A stretch of DNA of 6,305 nucleotides from Capsulimonas sp. (GCA_025963815.1 JAOQAA010000428.1:1-6305), one strand, 5' to 3'; numbered from the stretch's first letter, positions 1-6,305 are shown. The notes: generated by a model not told the origin, from the sequence alone. Program-made: numbers and translations.

Positions 1-2266
1 TCGCCGCGTCGCGCTTCGACTCGGGCCATTCATATTGGAAATCCGGCATGCCGCTGACGTGGGAAAGGCGCCACGCCGTCATATCGCACCTTCGGATCGT
101 GATTTGTGTCGCCTTACCGGGCCAGTCGGGGCTGCGGACGTAGAGCGTGTTCATCGGGCGCGGCCCGCCTGCGCCCACCTTACCGGCGTCGCTCTTGTCG
201 GCAAGCATCCCCAGAACGACGTCTCGAAATGGAGCGACCCCGAGCAGCGGGCTTTCCAGAAGGTTCTCGAAAACATCGCCGCCAAATCCCTCGCGCTTTT
301 GCAGCAGGGGAACCCAGAGCGACTTGGGATCTTGGAACAGATACGCTGCGGCGTCGATCATGGCGGGATCGTGCGGGCAGCGCCAGAGCGGCTCTAAAAT
401 GGGGCTGTTATCGAACGGCGAGAGATCTTTGAGAGTAGCCGATTTAATCCAGGCTCCATAATCCGCAAGAGCGTCCGTGTCGCCGCCGCGCACGCGGGCC
501 ATCGTGATCTGCGCCAGTGTTTGGCTGTTCTGGTAAATTGAGATCGATTCGCGCCAACGATCGCTGCTTGCCCGTGTCGCCGCAAACTGATCTTTCAGAG
601 AGGGCGTCGCCGCCTTCGCATCCCAGGCCGAGAAATACAGCGCCATCTGGTCCGCGTTTTGCACGTCGTAGAACTGCTGTGACGAGTTCGGCTCCTGTGT
701 CTGGATCATGTCGTGGACGCGTCGCGCCATCAGATTGGAGATGGAAGGCGCCGTCTCGGATCGAAGCGCTTCTCCCGACGCGGGAGGCGGCAGATTGTGC
801 CGTCGCTGCGATGTCTCGACCCAGCCTCCGCGCGTGATCACATCGCAGGGCGTGATGATATTTTTCGTCGCCTGAAGCCACTGGCTGGGGGCGGCGCTGT
901 CGTCGGCGAGAGTCCGCCGCCAGCGCTGCGGGAGCGACAGGGCGTGATACTTGTCCCAATACGCCTGAACGGCGGTGGCTCGGCTCGCCGCCGTGTCGCC
1001 GGCCGGCAGAGGGCCGAACTCGGTGGTTTGCAGGATATCCGTAATGACTTCGTAAGCGGCGGCGGCGACGCTGAGCGTGTAGCGGCTGCGATGGAAATCG
1101 CGTCCGAATCCCACCGAGCGGGTAAGCCTTTTGTCGCCGGCAAGCGTGTCGATCAGCGGCTGCACGGCGTCATCGCCTTCGGCGACCAGCGCTCGGCCGA
1201 TCAGGTCCCCGCTCAGGCTGACGCCGCCTGGCTGGCCCCATTGGCGCGCCGTGATCTGATCCAAATTCTCAATGAGCGCCGCGATCCGCGACTTCTTATT
1301 CGGGATCTTCTTGATGTCATCCAGCGACGGCGCGCGCTTCCCCTCGCGAAGCCGCCGTTCGCCGTCGGCGAGGAGCCTGGGCAGCGGCTCCAAAAAGAGG
1401 AGATAAGCGGATTTTACGGGAGGAAAATAACTGCTCGTATCCGTCAGCACATAGCCGCGCCGGGCGGCTTCGGATTCGATCTGCGGCGCGGCCGCCGTGA
1501 GCAGTCGCGCGCTGATCGTGGATAGCTCGTCGTCGCCGCGCATGTGCGCCGTCAAAGCGCGGTCGAAGAGGGACCAGGACCAGTCCGATGCAAGCATCAA
1601 GTAAGGATCGGCCTTTTCCGGCAGCCCATAAACGACATTGCCTCCCACGCCTGCGTCCCATGCGTTCCAGTATCGCCTAGCAAGGTCCGCTTCTCCGAGG
1701 CGAAGAAGAAGGCAGGCCTTGATCGGCGTGAATGTGGCCGTTGTGATCGTCTGTGCGTCGGAGCTTGCATTGCGCGTCCAGTGCACGTATGGCGTCTTGG
1801 GCGACTGCTCCCGCTGCCGCGTTTGCGCGGCTTCCTCCGTGCTGATCACCGCGAGAATATCTTTACGGAGATCGGCCTTCTTTCCCACGGAGACCGTTGG
1901 ATAGGTCAGCCCATTCCAGCAGACAGAGAATTTCTGGGCGCCATCGGCCGAGGGCAGAACCCACCCATGTGTTTTTATCACGCCCGCGTCGCCCGACCAT
2001 GGGTTGCCCACGGCGACTGAGATTTCTCGGTATTCGCCGCCGCGCGGATCGGCGAGGCCTTGTTCAAAGAGTGTGCGCGTCGCGGAGATTAGCGGCTCCG
2101 GAAGATCCGCCGGGGCGGCCCAGGCGCTGCTCTGCTGTGGCGGCTGTGGCAGAGACGTTCCCAGAAAAATTGGAGACGGGACGGCTGAGTCTTGCGCGCG
2201 CCCGGGGTGTGCGCACAGAGACAGCAAAAGCGCGAAAAGCACCGTGCTGCTTCGATTGGCATTCAT
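1..2266 (-). CDS. Large secreted protein of unknown function with HEAT-like segment (C-terminus cut by window edge)
   Basis: Unrecognised gene, probably exported. The frame opens at ATG 2266-2264 and stays open for 755 codons to the left edge, so the C-terminus lies outside. The start is supported by an AGGTGAAG-like Shine-Dalgarno site just upstream and by a signal peptide beginning at residue 1: Arg5, hydrophobic stretch at about 9-18, likely cleavage after GRA at 22-24. A Pro/Gln/Ser-rich linker follows (about 26-56). Residues about 180-300 look helical, with many Leu, Ala and aromatic residues. Residues about 350-412 resemble a HEAT-type helical pair with the motif LTRSVGFGRDFHRSR (381-395), followed by YWDKY (436-440) and APSQWLQA (459-466). 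I recall similar motifs in uncharacterised secreted proteins of Planctomycetota and Armatimonadota, but this is memory and not a search. No catalytic motif is visible. A scaffold or binding role is possible; function is unknown. It is transcribed divergently from the RsbQ-like gene. The call of a coding gene is firm; any function is not. Confidence 0.85.
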   Translation of the reverse strand, partial: MNANRSSTVLFALLLSLCAHPGRAQDSAVPSPIFLGTSLPQPPQQSSAWAAPADLPEPLISATRTLFEQGLADPRGGEYREISVAVGNPWSGDAGVIKTHGWVLPSADGAQKFSVCWNGLTYPTVSVGKKADLRKDILAVISTEEAAQTRQREQSPKTPYVHWTRNASSDAQTITTATFTPIKACLLLRLGEADLARRYWNAWDAGVGGNVVYGLPEKADPYLMLASDWSWSLFDRALTAHMRGDDELSTISARLLTAAAPQIESEAARRGYVLTDTSSYFPPVKSAYLLFLEPLPRLLADGERRLREGKRAPSLDDIKKIPNKKSRIAALIENLDQITARQWGQPGGVSLSGDLIGRALVAEGDDAVQPLIDTLAGDKRLTRSVGFGRDFHRSRYTLSVAAAAYEVITDILQTTEFGPLPAGDTAASRATAVQAYWDKYHALSLPQRWRRTLADDSAAPSQWLQATKNIITPCDVITRGGWVETSQRRHNLPPPASGEALRSETAPSISNLMARRVHDMIQTQEPNSSQQFYDVQNADQMALYFSAWDAKAATPSLKDQFAATRASSDRWRESISIYQNSQTLAQITMARVRGGDTDALADYGAWIKSATLKDLSPFDNSPILEPLWRCPHDPAMIDAAAYLFQDPKSLWVPLLQKREGFGGDVFENLLESPLLGVAPFRDVVLGMLADKSDAGKVGAGGPRPMNTLYVRSPDWPGKATQITIRRCDMTAWRLSHVSGMPDFQYEWPESKRDAA

Positions 2267-2304
2267 AATTTCTTCACCTGATATTGAGCCGATCGCGAAG
2301 TCCG

Positions 2305-2342
2305 GGTAACGGAAAAGACAATACTACGATACATTTGTTACC
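2305..2342. repeat. Short inverted repeat GGTAAC / GTTACC in the divergent intergenic region
   Basis: GGTAAC at 2305-2310 is mirrored by GTTACC at 2337-2342, with a 26-base AT-rich spacer. It lies 39-76 bases upstream of the start of the leftward secreted-protein gene, where its promoter or an operator would be expected. Six-base arms can arise by chance, so a role as a regulator site is speculative. Confidence 0.2.
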
Positions 2343-2377
2343 AATATTTCTGTTTGCCTTCGGCGTATAGGGCATAT

Positions 2378-2407
2378 TTGAGAAGTTTCTTTGCCAGAGG
2401 GTACAAT
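2378..2407 (+). promoter_or_regulatory. Likely sigma70-type promoter of the rsbQ-rsbP-DUF1080 operon
   Basis: A -35 box TTGAGA (2378-2383; five of six bases match TTGACA) is followed after 18 bases by a -10 box TACAAT (2402-2407; five of six match TATAAT). Transcription would begin near 2414, leaving a leader of about 45 bases before the GTG at 2459. It is the best promoter-like match in this intergenic region and is correctly placed for the rightward operon. The housekeeping-type boxes suggest basal expression, as expected for a sensor that must be present before stress. Predicted by eye only. Confidence 0.55.
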
Positions 2408-2458
2408 AATCGGGTTGCTTAGCGCGTACACAGTCGGCCGGCTTTCAGGGAGAACGTT

Positions 2459-3274
2459 GTGACTGAAAACATCTTGGCTCGGAACAATGTCCGCGTCTTT
2501 GGCGAGGGGGCGCGGACGATTGTCTTCGCGCATGGGTTTGGCTGCGACCAGAACATGTGGCGACTGGTGACCGGCGCCTTCGACAAAAGTTTTCGGATCG
2601 TGCTGTTCGACTATGTCGGCGCGGGAAAATCCGACCGTCGCGCTTACAGCCCCGAGCGGTACGGCTCTCTTTCGGGCTACGCGCAGGATGTGCGGGATAT
2701 CTGCGCCGCTCTGGATCTCAAGGACGCGATTTTCGTCGGCCACTCGGTCAGCGGCATGATCGGCGCTCTGGCGTCCATCCAGGAGCCGGGGCTTTTTTCG
2801 GATCTGATTCTTGTCTGTCCCTCCCCGCGCTACATCAACGATCCGCCCGATTATGTCGGGGGCTTCGAGCGGGCGGAGATCGAGGGTTTGCTGGACATGA
2901 TGGAGCAGAACTATCTGGGCTGGGCGAGCTTTCTCGCTCCGGTCGTGATGAAGAACGCGGATCGCCCGGAGCTGGCGCAGGAGCTGGAGGACAGCTTCTG
3001 TTCGACCGATCCGAAGACGGCGCGCCAGTTCGCGGAAGTGACGTTCTTTTCCGACAACCGCGCCGACCTTCCCAATATCCAAACGCCGTCGCTGATCATC
3101 CAATGCTCCGAGGACGCGATCGCGCCGATCGACGTGGGTGAGTACTTATTCCGCCATTTGGCCGGCAGCTCGCTTCGTGTGATTGAGGCGACCGGCCACT
3201 GTCCGCATCTGAGCCATCCCGAAGAAACGATTGGCGTCATTCAGGATTATCTTATTGCACGTAATCTCCTGTGA
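2459..3274 (+). CDS. rsbQ: RsbQ-like alpha/beta hydrolase, activator of the adjacent PAS-PP2C phosphatase
   Basis: Cytoplasmic alpha/beta-fold protein of 271 residues with no signal peptide. B. subtilis RsbQ is about 269 residues and is required for RsbP activity in the energy-stress branch of the sigma-B pathway; the same family includes the plant receptors KAI2 and D14. Visible family hallmarks are HGFGCDQ (25-31), LFDYVGAGKSD (49-59), nucleophile elbow GHSVSG (94-99), NDPPDYVGGF (127-136), FCSTDP (180-185), SEDAIAP (217-223) and GHCPHLSHPEET (246-257). The likely triad is Ser96, Asp219 and His247, the same numbers I recall for RsbQ. The match is dense along the whole length, which separates it from generic hydrolases. 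The start is GTG, preceded by AGGGAG with a 6-base spacing. Its stop overlaps the start of the phosphatase gene by 4 bases (GTGA), so translation is probably coupled. The product most likely makes or carries a small hydrophobic signal for the PAS domain; the ligand is unknown. A stand-alone esterase role is less likely given the partner. Confidence 0.93.
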   Translation: MTENILARNNVRVFGEGARTIVFAHGFGCDQNMWRLVTGAFDKSFRIVLFDYVGAGKSDRRAYSPERYGSLSGYAQDVRDICAALDLKDAIFVGHSVSGMIGALASIQEPGLFSDLILVCPSPRYINDPPDYVGGFERAEIEGLLDMMEQNYLGWASFLAPVVMKNADRPELAQELEDSFCSTDPKTARQFAEVTFFSDNRADLPNIQTPSLIIQCSEDAIAPIDVGEYLFRHLAGSSLRVIEATGHCPHLSHPEETIGVIQDYLIARNLL

Positions 3275-4557
3275 GCCTCGACGAAAAAGATCGTCTGGAA
3301 TCCGGAATGAACGATCTCCTGAACGATGCGCCCTGCGCGTTTCTCACATTCTCCAGTGAAAGCTTGATCGAATTCGCCAACGCCACCCTGCTTAGTCTGT
3401 TGGGATACGCGGGGGACGAGTTGCGAGGGCGGCGCCTCGATTCCCTTCTTTCTCCGGGCGGGCGTGTTTTCTATCAGACGCACCTCTATCCTCTGCTGCG
3501 CATGCAGGGGCGTCTGGATGAGATCTCGCTTTCCCTGCTCACAAAGAACGGTGAAGACATTCCCGTTCTTCTCAACGCGCTGCGCTCGGAGAAGAGCGGC
3601 GTTGTCGTCTACTCCGGCGTTCTCGTGCCGATGCGCCAGCGCCGCCGGTTTGAGGAAGAGCTGATCCTGGCGCGCAGAGCGGCGGAGGAAGCGACCGAGG
3701 GGCAGCGTGCGGCCAACTTCGCGCTGGAGGAAGCGCGCAGGGTGCTGCAAGCGCAGCATCAAGAGCTTCAAACGCTGAACGCCGTGATCCAGGCGCGCTC
3801 AGAGCGGGAGCGCAACATCGCCGAGCGGCTGCAGGATGCGCTGCGTCCGGCGCTGCATGGCCCGGTTCCCGGACTGGATCTGGCGTACTATTATCAGCCT
3901 GCGCTGGAGGAAGCCGGGGTCGGCGGCGACTTCTTCGATGTCTTCCCGCTGGACAGCGGCCGATACGCCCTCGTCGTCGGCGACCTGGCTGGCAAGGGGC
4001 TGGACGCCGCAGCTCAGACGGCCACAGTGCGCCATATGCTGCGCGCGCTGTTATATATTGGCGAGGAACCCGCTTCCGCTATCGTGAAGCTGAATGACAT
4101 GCTGGCCGGCAACGCGCTTTTGACTGGGTTCGCCACGCTCTTCGTCGGCGTTTACGATCCGCAACACTTCGCGGTGACTTATGTGTCCTGCGGTCAGGAG
4201 CCCGGCCTGCTTCTGCGCGCCGACACGGGCGGCGTGGAAAGCCTGATGCCCACGGGACCGGTTCTGGGCGCCTTTGCCGGCTCCGTGTTTCAGCAGCGCT
4301 GCGTTTTGCTGGAGCCGGAGGATGTGCTCTGCCTGTTCACCGACGGTTTGACGGAGGCGGGCTTGGAGCGCAGCAATATGCTGGGCGTCGAAGGCATCGC
4401 CAACCTTCTCCGCGAACCAACGTCGGAAGTGCAAACGGCATCGTCCGTGGCGTCCCGGCTGATCGCCGGGACGGAGATGTTCGCCACCGCCGCCGGCATA
4501 CGCGACGATGTTTGTCTGCTCGTTGTGCGGGTGCAAAGCAAGACCGATTCAGATTAG
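3271..4557 (+). CDS. rsbP: RsbP-like PAS-coiled coil-PP2C (SpoIIE-type) serine phosphatase
   Basis: Predicted cytoplasmic phosphatase of 428 residues; B. subtilis RsbP is about 403. In that family the PAS domain, with RsbQ, switches on the PP2C domain, which dephosphorylates RsbV and so frees a sigma factor from its anti-sigma partner. Here the PAS domain spans about 16-122 (LNDAPCAFL at 17-25), a long Glu/Ala/Arg-rich helix about 125-190 is the probable coiled-coil dimer linker, and the phosphatase domain spans about 195-424. Likely metal-binding residues are Asp220 (GGDFFD), Asp238 (VGDLAGKG), Asp358 (FTDG) and Asp412/413 (RDDV). The usual NAGHPP-type motif reads SCGQEP (306-311), which is unusual. 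The GTG start overlaps the upstream gene's stop and lacks a clear Shine-Dalgarno site, fitting translational coupling. An ATG at 3307 (Met13) is an alternative that places the start nearer to that of RsbP. No RsbV, anti-sigma or sigma gene lies in the window, so the target is inferred. Confidence 0.92.
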   Translation: MSLDEKDRLESGMNDLLNDAPCAFLTFSSESLIEFANATLLSLLGYAGDELRGRRLDSLLSPGGRVFYQTHLYPLLRMQGRLDEISLSLLTKNGEDIPVLLNALRSEKSGVVVYSGVLVPMRQRRRFEEELILARRAAEEATEGQRAANFALEEARRVLQAQHQELQTLNAVIQARSERERNIAERLQDALRPALHGPVPGLDLAYYYQPALEEAGVGGDFFDVFPLDSGRYALVVGDLAGKGLDAAAQTATVRHMLRALLYIGEEPASAIVKLNDMLAGNALLTGFATLFVGVYDPQHFAVTYVSCGQEPGLLLRADTGGVESLMPTGPVLGAFAGSVFQQRCVLLEPEDVLCLFTDGLTEAGLERSNMLGVEGIANLLREPTSEVQTASSVASRLIAGTEMFATAAGIRDDVCLLVVRVQSKTDSD

Positions 4558-4564
4558 GAGCCTT

Positions 4565-5350
4565 ATGCGATATCGATCCCTTTTTCTCCTCGCCGCCTCT
4601 GCGGCCATCGCCCTGTCGGCCGCCGCGTTGGCGCAGAACAAGCCTGAGGACACGGAAGTCTGGACGCCTGTTCCTTCCGTGGTGACGCCCGGCGCGGCCG
4701 TCGCCGTCGCGCCGCCTTCGGATGCTATTGTCGTATTTGACGGGAAAAATTTAGACGAGTGGGTGACTGCGAACGACACGGCGAAGCCCGCCGGCTGGAC
4801 AGTAGCCAATGGGATTCTCACGGTTAAAAAGGACGCGGGCAACATCCAGACAAAGCGCAGCTTTACGGATTACCAGCTGCACATCGAGTGGAAGATCCCG
4901 GCGGGGATCACGGGCGAGGGGCAGTACCGGGGCAACAGCGGCGTGTTTCTCGCCTCCACCGGGGCGGGCGACGCTGGCTACGAGCTGCAAGTGCTGGACA
5001 GCTTCGTCAATAAGACCTATGTGAACGGTCAGGCCGGCAGCATCTACAAGCAGGCCGCGCCGCTGGTGAACGCGTGCCGCAAGCCGGGCGAATGGCAGAG
5101 CTACGATGTGGCCTGGAGCGCTCCGCGCTTCGCGCCGGGCGGCGCGCTGCAGTCGCCGGCCCGTGTCACCGTCCTGCAAAATGGCGTCTTAATTCAGAAC
5201 AATTTTGAGCTGAAGGGGGAGACGACTTTCATCGGCGCGCCGTCGTATCAGGCGCACGGCCCGTCGCCGATCAAATTGCAGGCGCACGGCGACCCGAGCG
5301 CGCCGATCAGCTTCCGAAATATCTGGGTGCGGGATCTGGCCAAAAATTAG
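4565..5350 (+). CDS. Secreted DUF1080 / 3-keto-disaccharide hydrolase family protein
   Basis: Exported protein of 261 residues from the DUF1080 family (now named 3-keto-disaccharide hydrolase, a concanavalin-like beta-sandwich). Some members cleave 3-keto-glycosides; the substrate here is unknown. I chose ATG 4565 over an in-frame ATG at 4508 because AGGAG (4556-4560) lies just upstream, it leaves 7 bases after the rsbP stop, and the protein then begins with a typical signal peptide (MRYR, hydrophobic 6-22, ALA cleavage at 21-23). The earlier ATG would lie inside rsbP and hide the signal. A Pro/Val/Ala-rich linker (about 31-52) precedes the domain (about 54-258). Family hallmarks are VVFDGKNLDEW (56-66), GNIQTKRSF (92-100), YRGNSGVFL (121-129), YELQVLDS (139-146), GQAGSIYKQ (155-163), RKPGEWQSYD (172-181), KLQAHGDP (237-244) and SFRNIWVRDL (249-258). 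The domain looks complete. The short gap and the Shine-Dalgarno site overlapping the rsbP stop indicate the same operon. Confidence 0.9.
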   Translation: MRYRSLFLLAASAAIALSAAALAQNKPEDTEVWTPVPSVVTPGAAVAVAPPSDAIVVFDGKNLDEWVTANDTAKPAGWTVANGILTVKKDAGNIQTKRSFTDYQLHIEWKIPAGITGEGQYRGNSGVFLASTGAGDAGYELQVLDSFVNKTYVNGQAGSIYKQAAPLVNACRKPGEWQSYDVAWSAPRFAPGGALQSPARVTVLQNGVLIQNNFELKGETTFIGAPSYQAHGPSPIKLQAHGDPSAPISFRNIWVRDLAKN

Positions 5351-5841
5351 CGCTGTGAGTTGCGGGTGCGGATCAATATCCGTGTCTTCTCCCCATGTGC
5401 GGACTGGGAGATGGAGGCCGCAACCTCTTCCTGCCGCGTATGAAGAAAGAAGTCCGCGCTCCAGAATCTACTCTGGCGGCAGACAATCACGCTCCGCGCC
5501 CCATTTTGGCCGGTCGTGATAAAGGTTCCGTTGAGAGGCCGCGTCGTGGGAACTGTGGTGTGCGCGGGAGACATCTCCGGCGTGGCTCGATGTGCGTAAA
5601 ACGACCAGACGGCGTCGAGAGACTCGCTGGTTTCCAGTTCGCGCCATCCGGGAGGGCTGTTCAGCGTCGTGTCTTGAGGAACCACCAGCGCATTTGGGAT
5701 CGTCCAGCGCTCCATAGCCGCCTTCTGCTGCGCCGCTCTGTCGTGCTCCAGCATGGGATGTGCGCGCGTATAACGCATGAGAACGATCCCGGCGGCCGCG
5801 ATCGGAAGAATCATTGCGAACAAGATCGCGAAACGCTTCAT
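5347..5841 (-). CDS. Small membrane-anchored protein of unknown function
   Basis: Predicted 164-residue protein, not recognised. Residues about 5-24 form one hydrophobic segment after Lys2-Arg3 and before Arg23, so it is probably a single-pass anchor with the C-terminal part outside the cytoplasm; no signal-peptidase or lipobox site is obvious. The soluble part contains VVPQDTTL (53-60), a segment ETSESLDAVWSFYAHRA (70-86) and LNGTFIT (103-109), and ends with a basic tail rich in Arg. The SESLDAVWSFY pattern recalls small exported proteins in which a 'difference over steps, then FY' helix follows a short strand, but this is only a resemblance. The ATG at 5841 has AGGGG five bases upstream. 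It begins 24 bases after the stop of the NTF2-like gene, so the two are probably co-transcribed. Its TAA stop overlaps the TAG stop of the convergent DUF1080 gene by 3 bases, which supports the annotated end but leaves no room for a terminator. Confidence 0.72.
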   Translation of the reverse strand: MKRFAILFAMILPIAAAGIVLMRYTRAHPMLEHDRAAQQKAAMERWTIPNALVVPQDTTLNSPPGWRELETSESLDAVWSFYAHRATPEMSPAHTTVPTTRPLNGTFITTGQNGARSVIVCRQSRFWSADFFLHTRQEEVAASISQSAHGEKTRILIRTRNSQR

Positions 5842-5865
5842 GCCATCCCCTTCGCTGCTTGACTG

Positions 5866-6305
5866 CTACGGCGTCGGCTCCGGCGGCGCTTTCACAGGCT
5901 CACCGTCCAAAAACGCCGACTTATGGATACTTAATATTCGTGACTGCGTCAGCAGGTACGTATCGCCCTTTTTCGCCCAAAACTCACGGAACGTCCCCAC
6001 GACATGCTGTTTGAGAACCTTGCTGTTCTCTCCAAACATCGTAAAGGTGTAGTCGCCTTTTTCCACGACCACGATACCGCCGGCGATCGGCTTCGCCGAC
6101 ACAACGGTGTCGCGCTCCTTGACGGTGGACTTTCGCACGCCCGGCTGGTCGGTGTGCACCATTTTGTTGTACAGCCGAAGTTTGTCATCCCGTGTCGTGG
6201 GAGAAATCACCCCGTCTTGATCGACGCTGCTGAATTCATTGGCGTAAACCGAAACCGCCGTCACGAGATCCTGACGCGCAACCGCTGCATTCTTCTTATT
6301 ATACA
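5866..6305 (-). CDS. NTF2-like (DUF4440/SnoaL-type) protein, N-terminus cut by window edge
   Basis: The frame stays open to the right edge, giving 145 visible residues before the TAG stop at 5868-5866. A GTG at 6264 could act as a start, but I reject it because the 13 in-frame codons upstream continue a sensible helix (NKKNAAVARQDL) into TAVSVYANEFSSVDQDG, which is the typical first helix and strand opening of NTF2-like domains. The later part also fits: a central segment with alternating strand pattern (GGIVVVEKGDYTFTMFG), then FREFWAKKGDTYLLTQSRIL near the end, the usual final paired strands in which a Trp-containing strand precedes one ending in a stress on Ser/Arg. The last residues are Pro-rich. 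Members of this fold are small ligand-binding or enzyme domains, often exported in these phyla; whether a signal peptide exists cannot be seen. Function unknown. It lies upstream of the small membrane protein gene and is probably its operon partner. Confidence 0.7.
   Translation of the reverse strand, partial: YNKKNAAVARQDLVTAVSVYANEFSSVDQDGVISPTTRDDKLRLYNKMVHTDQPGVRKSTVKERDTVVSAKPIAGGIVVVEKGDYTFTMFGENSKVLKQHVVGTFREFWAKKGDTYLLTQSRILSIHKSAFLDGEPVKAPPEPTP

Noticed and set aside
713..1525. Plus-strand open frame of 270 codons inside the large leftward gene
   Set aside because: It is a shadow of the leftward frame, rich in Arg and Gly with no recognisable motif or ribosome site, and the opposite frame has a signal peptide and a sensible protein composition throughout.
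2318..2344. Possible leftward promoter TTGGTA and TATTGT on the minus strand
   Set aside because: The spacing is only 15 bases and both boxes match the consensus weakly; not strong enough to list as a promoter.
2324..3103. Minus-strand open frame of 259 codons opposite the rsbQ-like gene
   Set aside because: It lies antisense to a gene with a full set of family motifs and also runs through the intergenic promoter region; its composition is typical of a shadow frame in GC-rich DNA.
4508..4564. In-frame upstream ATG at 4508 extending the DUF1080 protein by 19 residues
   Set aside because: It would lie inside the phosphatase gene and put a Cys-rich, unlikely leader ahead of a clear signal peptide; the ATG at 4565 has its own Shine-Dalgarno site.
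6262..6264. GTG at 6264 as the start of the NTF2-like gene
   Set aside because: The frame stays open to the edge of the window and the upstream residues complete the expected first helix, so the gene is more likely cut by the window.
6298..6303. Perfect TATAAT on the minus strand at the right edge
   Set aside because: It falls within the open frame of the NTF2-like gene, where it reads as Tyr-Asn, and no -35 can be judged because the window ends there.

Overview
The window is a GC-rich chromosomal segment with five genes in three groups and little intergenic DNA. No RNA gene, mobile element or CRISPR array was seen. The mix of a DUF1080 secreted protein, a large secreted protein with a HEAT-like segment, an NTF2-like protein and a regulatory PAS-PP2C phosphatase suggests an environmental bacterium of the Armatimonadota or Planctomycetota type. 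I favour Armatimonadota, but this rests on protein style only and is a weak inference.

Layout. (1) Positions 1-2266, minus strand: a large secreted protein of unknown function, running off the left edge so that its C-terminus is missing. No six-frame ORF with both ends inside the window covers it, but the reading frame is open for 755 codons from a good start with a Shine-Dalgarno site. (2) Positions 2267-2458: a divergent intergenic region with a good sigma70-type promoter for the rightward genes. (3) Positions 2459-5350, plus strand: a compact three-gene operon. The first gene is an alpha/beta hydrolase strikingly like Bacillus subtilis RsbQ. The second, overlapping it by 4 bases, is a PAS-coiled coil-PP2C phosphatase like RsbP. 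The third, 7 bases further on, is a secreted DUF1080 (3-keto-disaccharide hydrolase family) protein. (4) Positions 5347-6305, minus strand: a small single-pass membrane protein and, upstream of it in the same direction, an NTF2-like protein cut by the right edge. The last codon of the DUF1080 gene and that of the membrane protein gene overlap tail to tail.

How it works together. In B. subtilis, RsbQ is an alpha/beta hydrolase needed by the PAS-PP2C phosphatase RsbP, which dephosphorylates the anti-anti-sigma factor RsbV under energy stress. The pair here has the same gene order, overlap, domain order and catalytic residues, so it is very likely a small-molecule-gated phosphatase switch acting on an RsbV/STAS-type partner encoded elsewhere. 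The third gene links this switch by transcription to an exported carbohydrate-active protein. That link is the most interesting point in the window.
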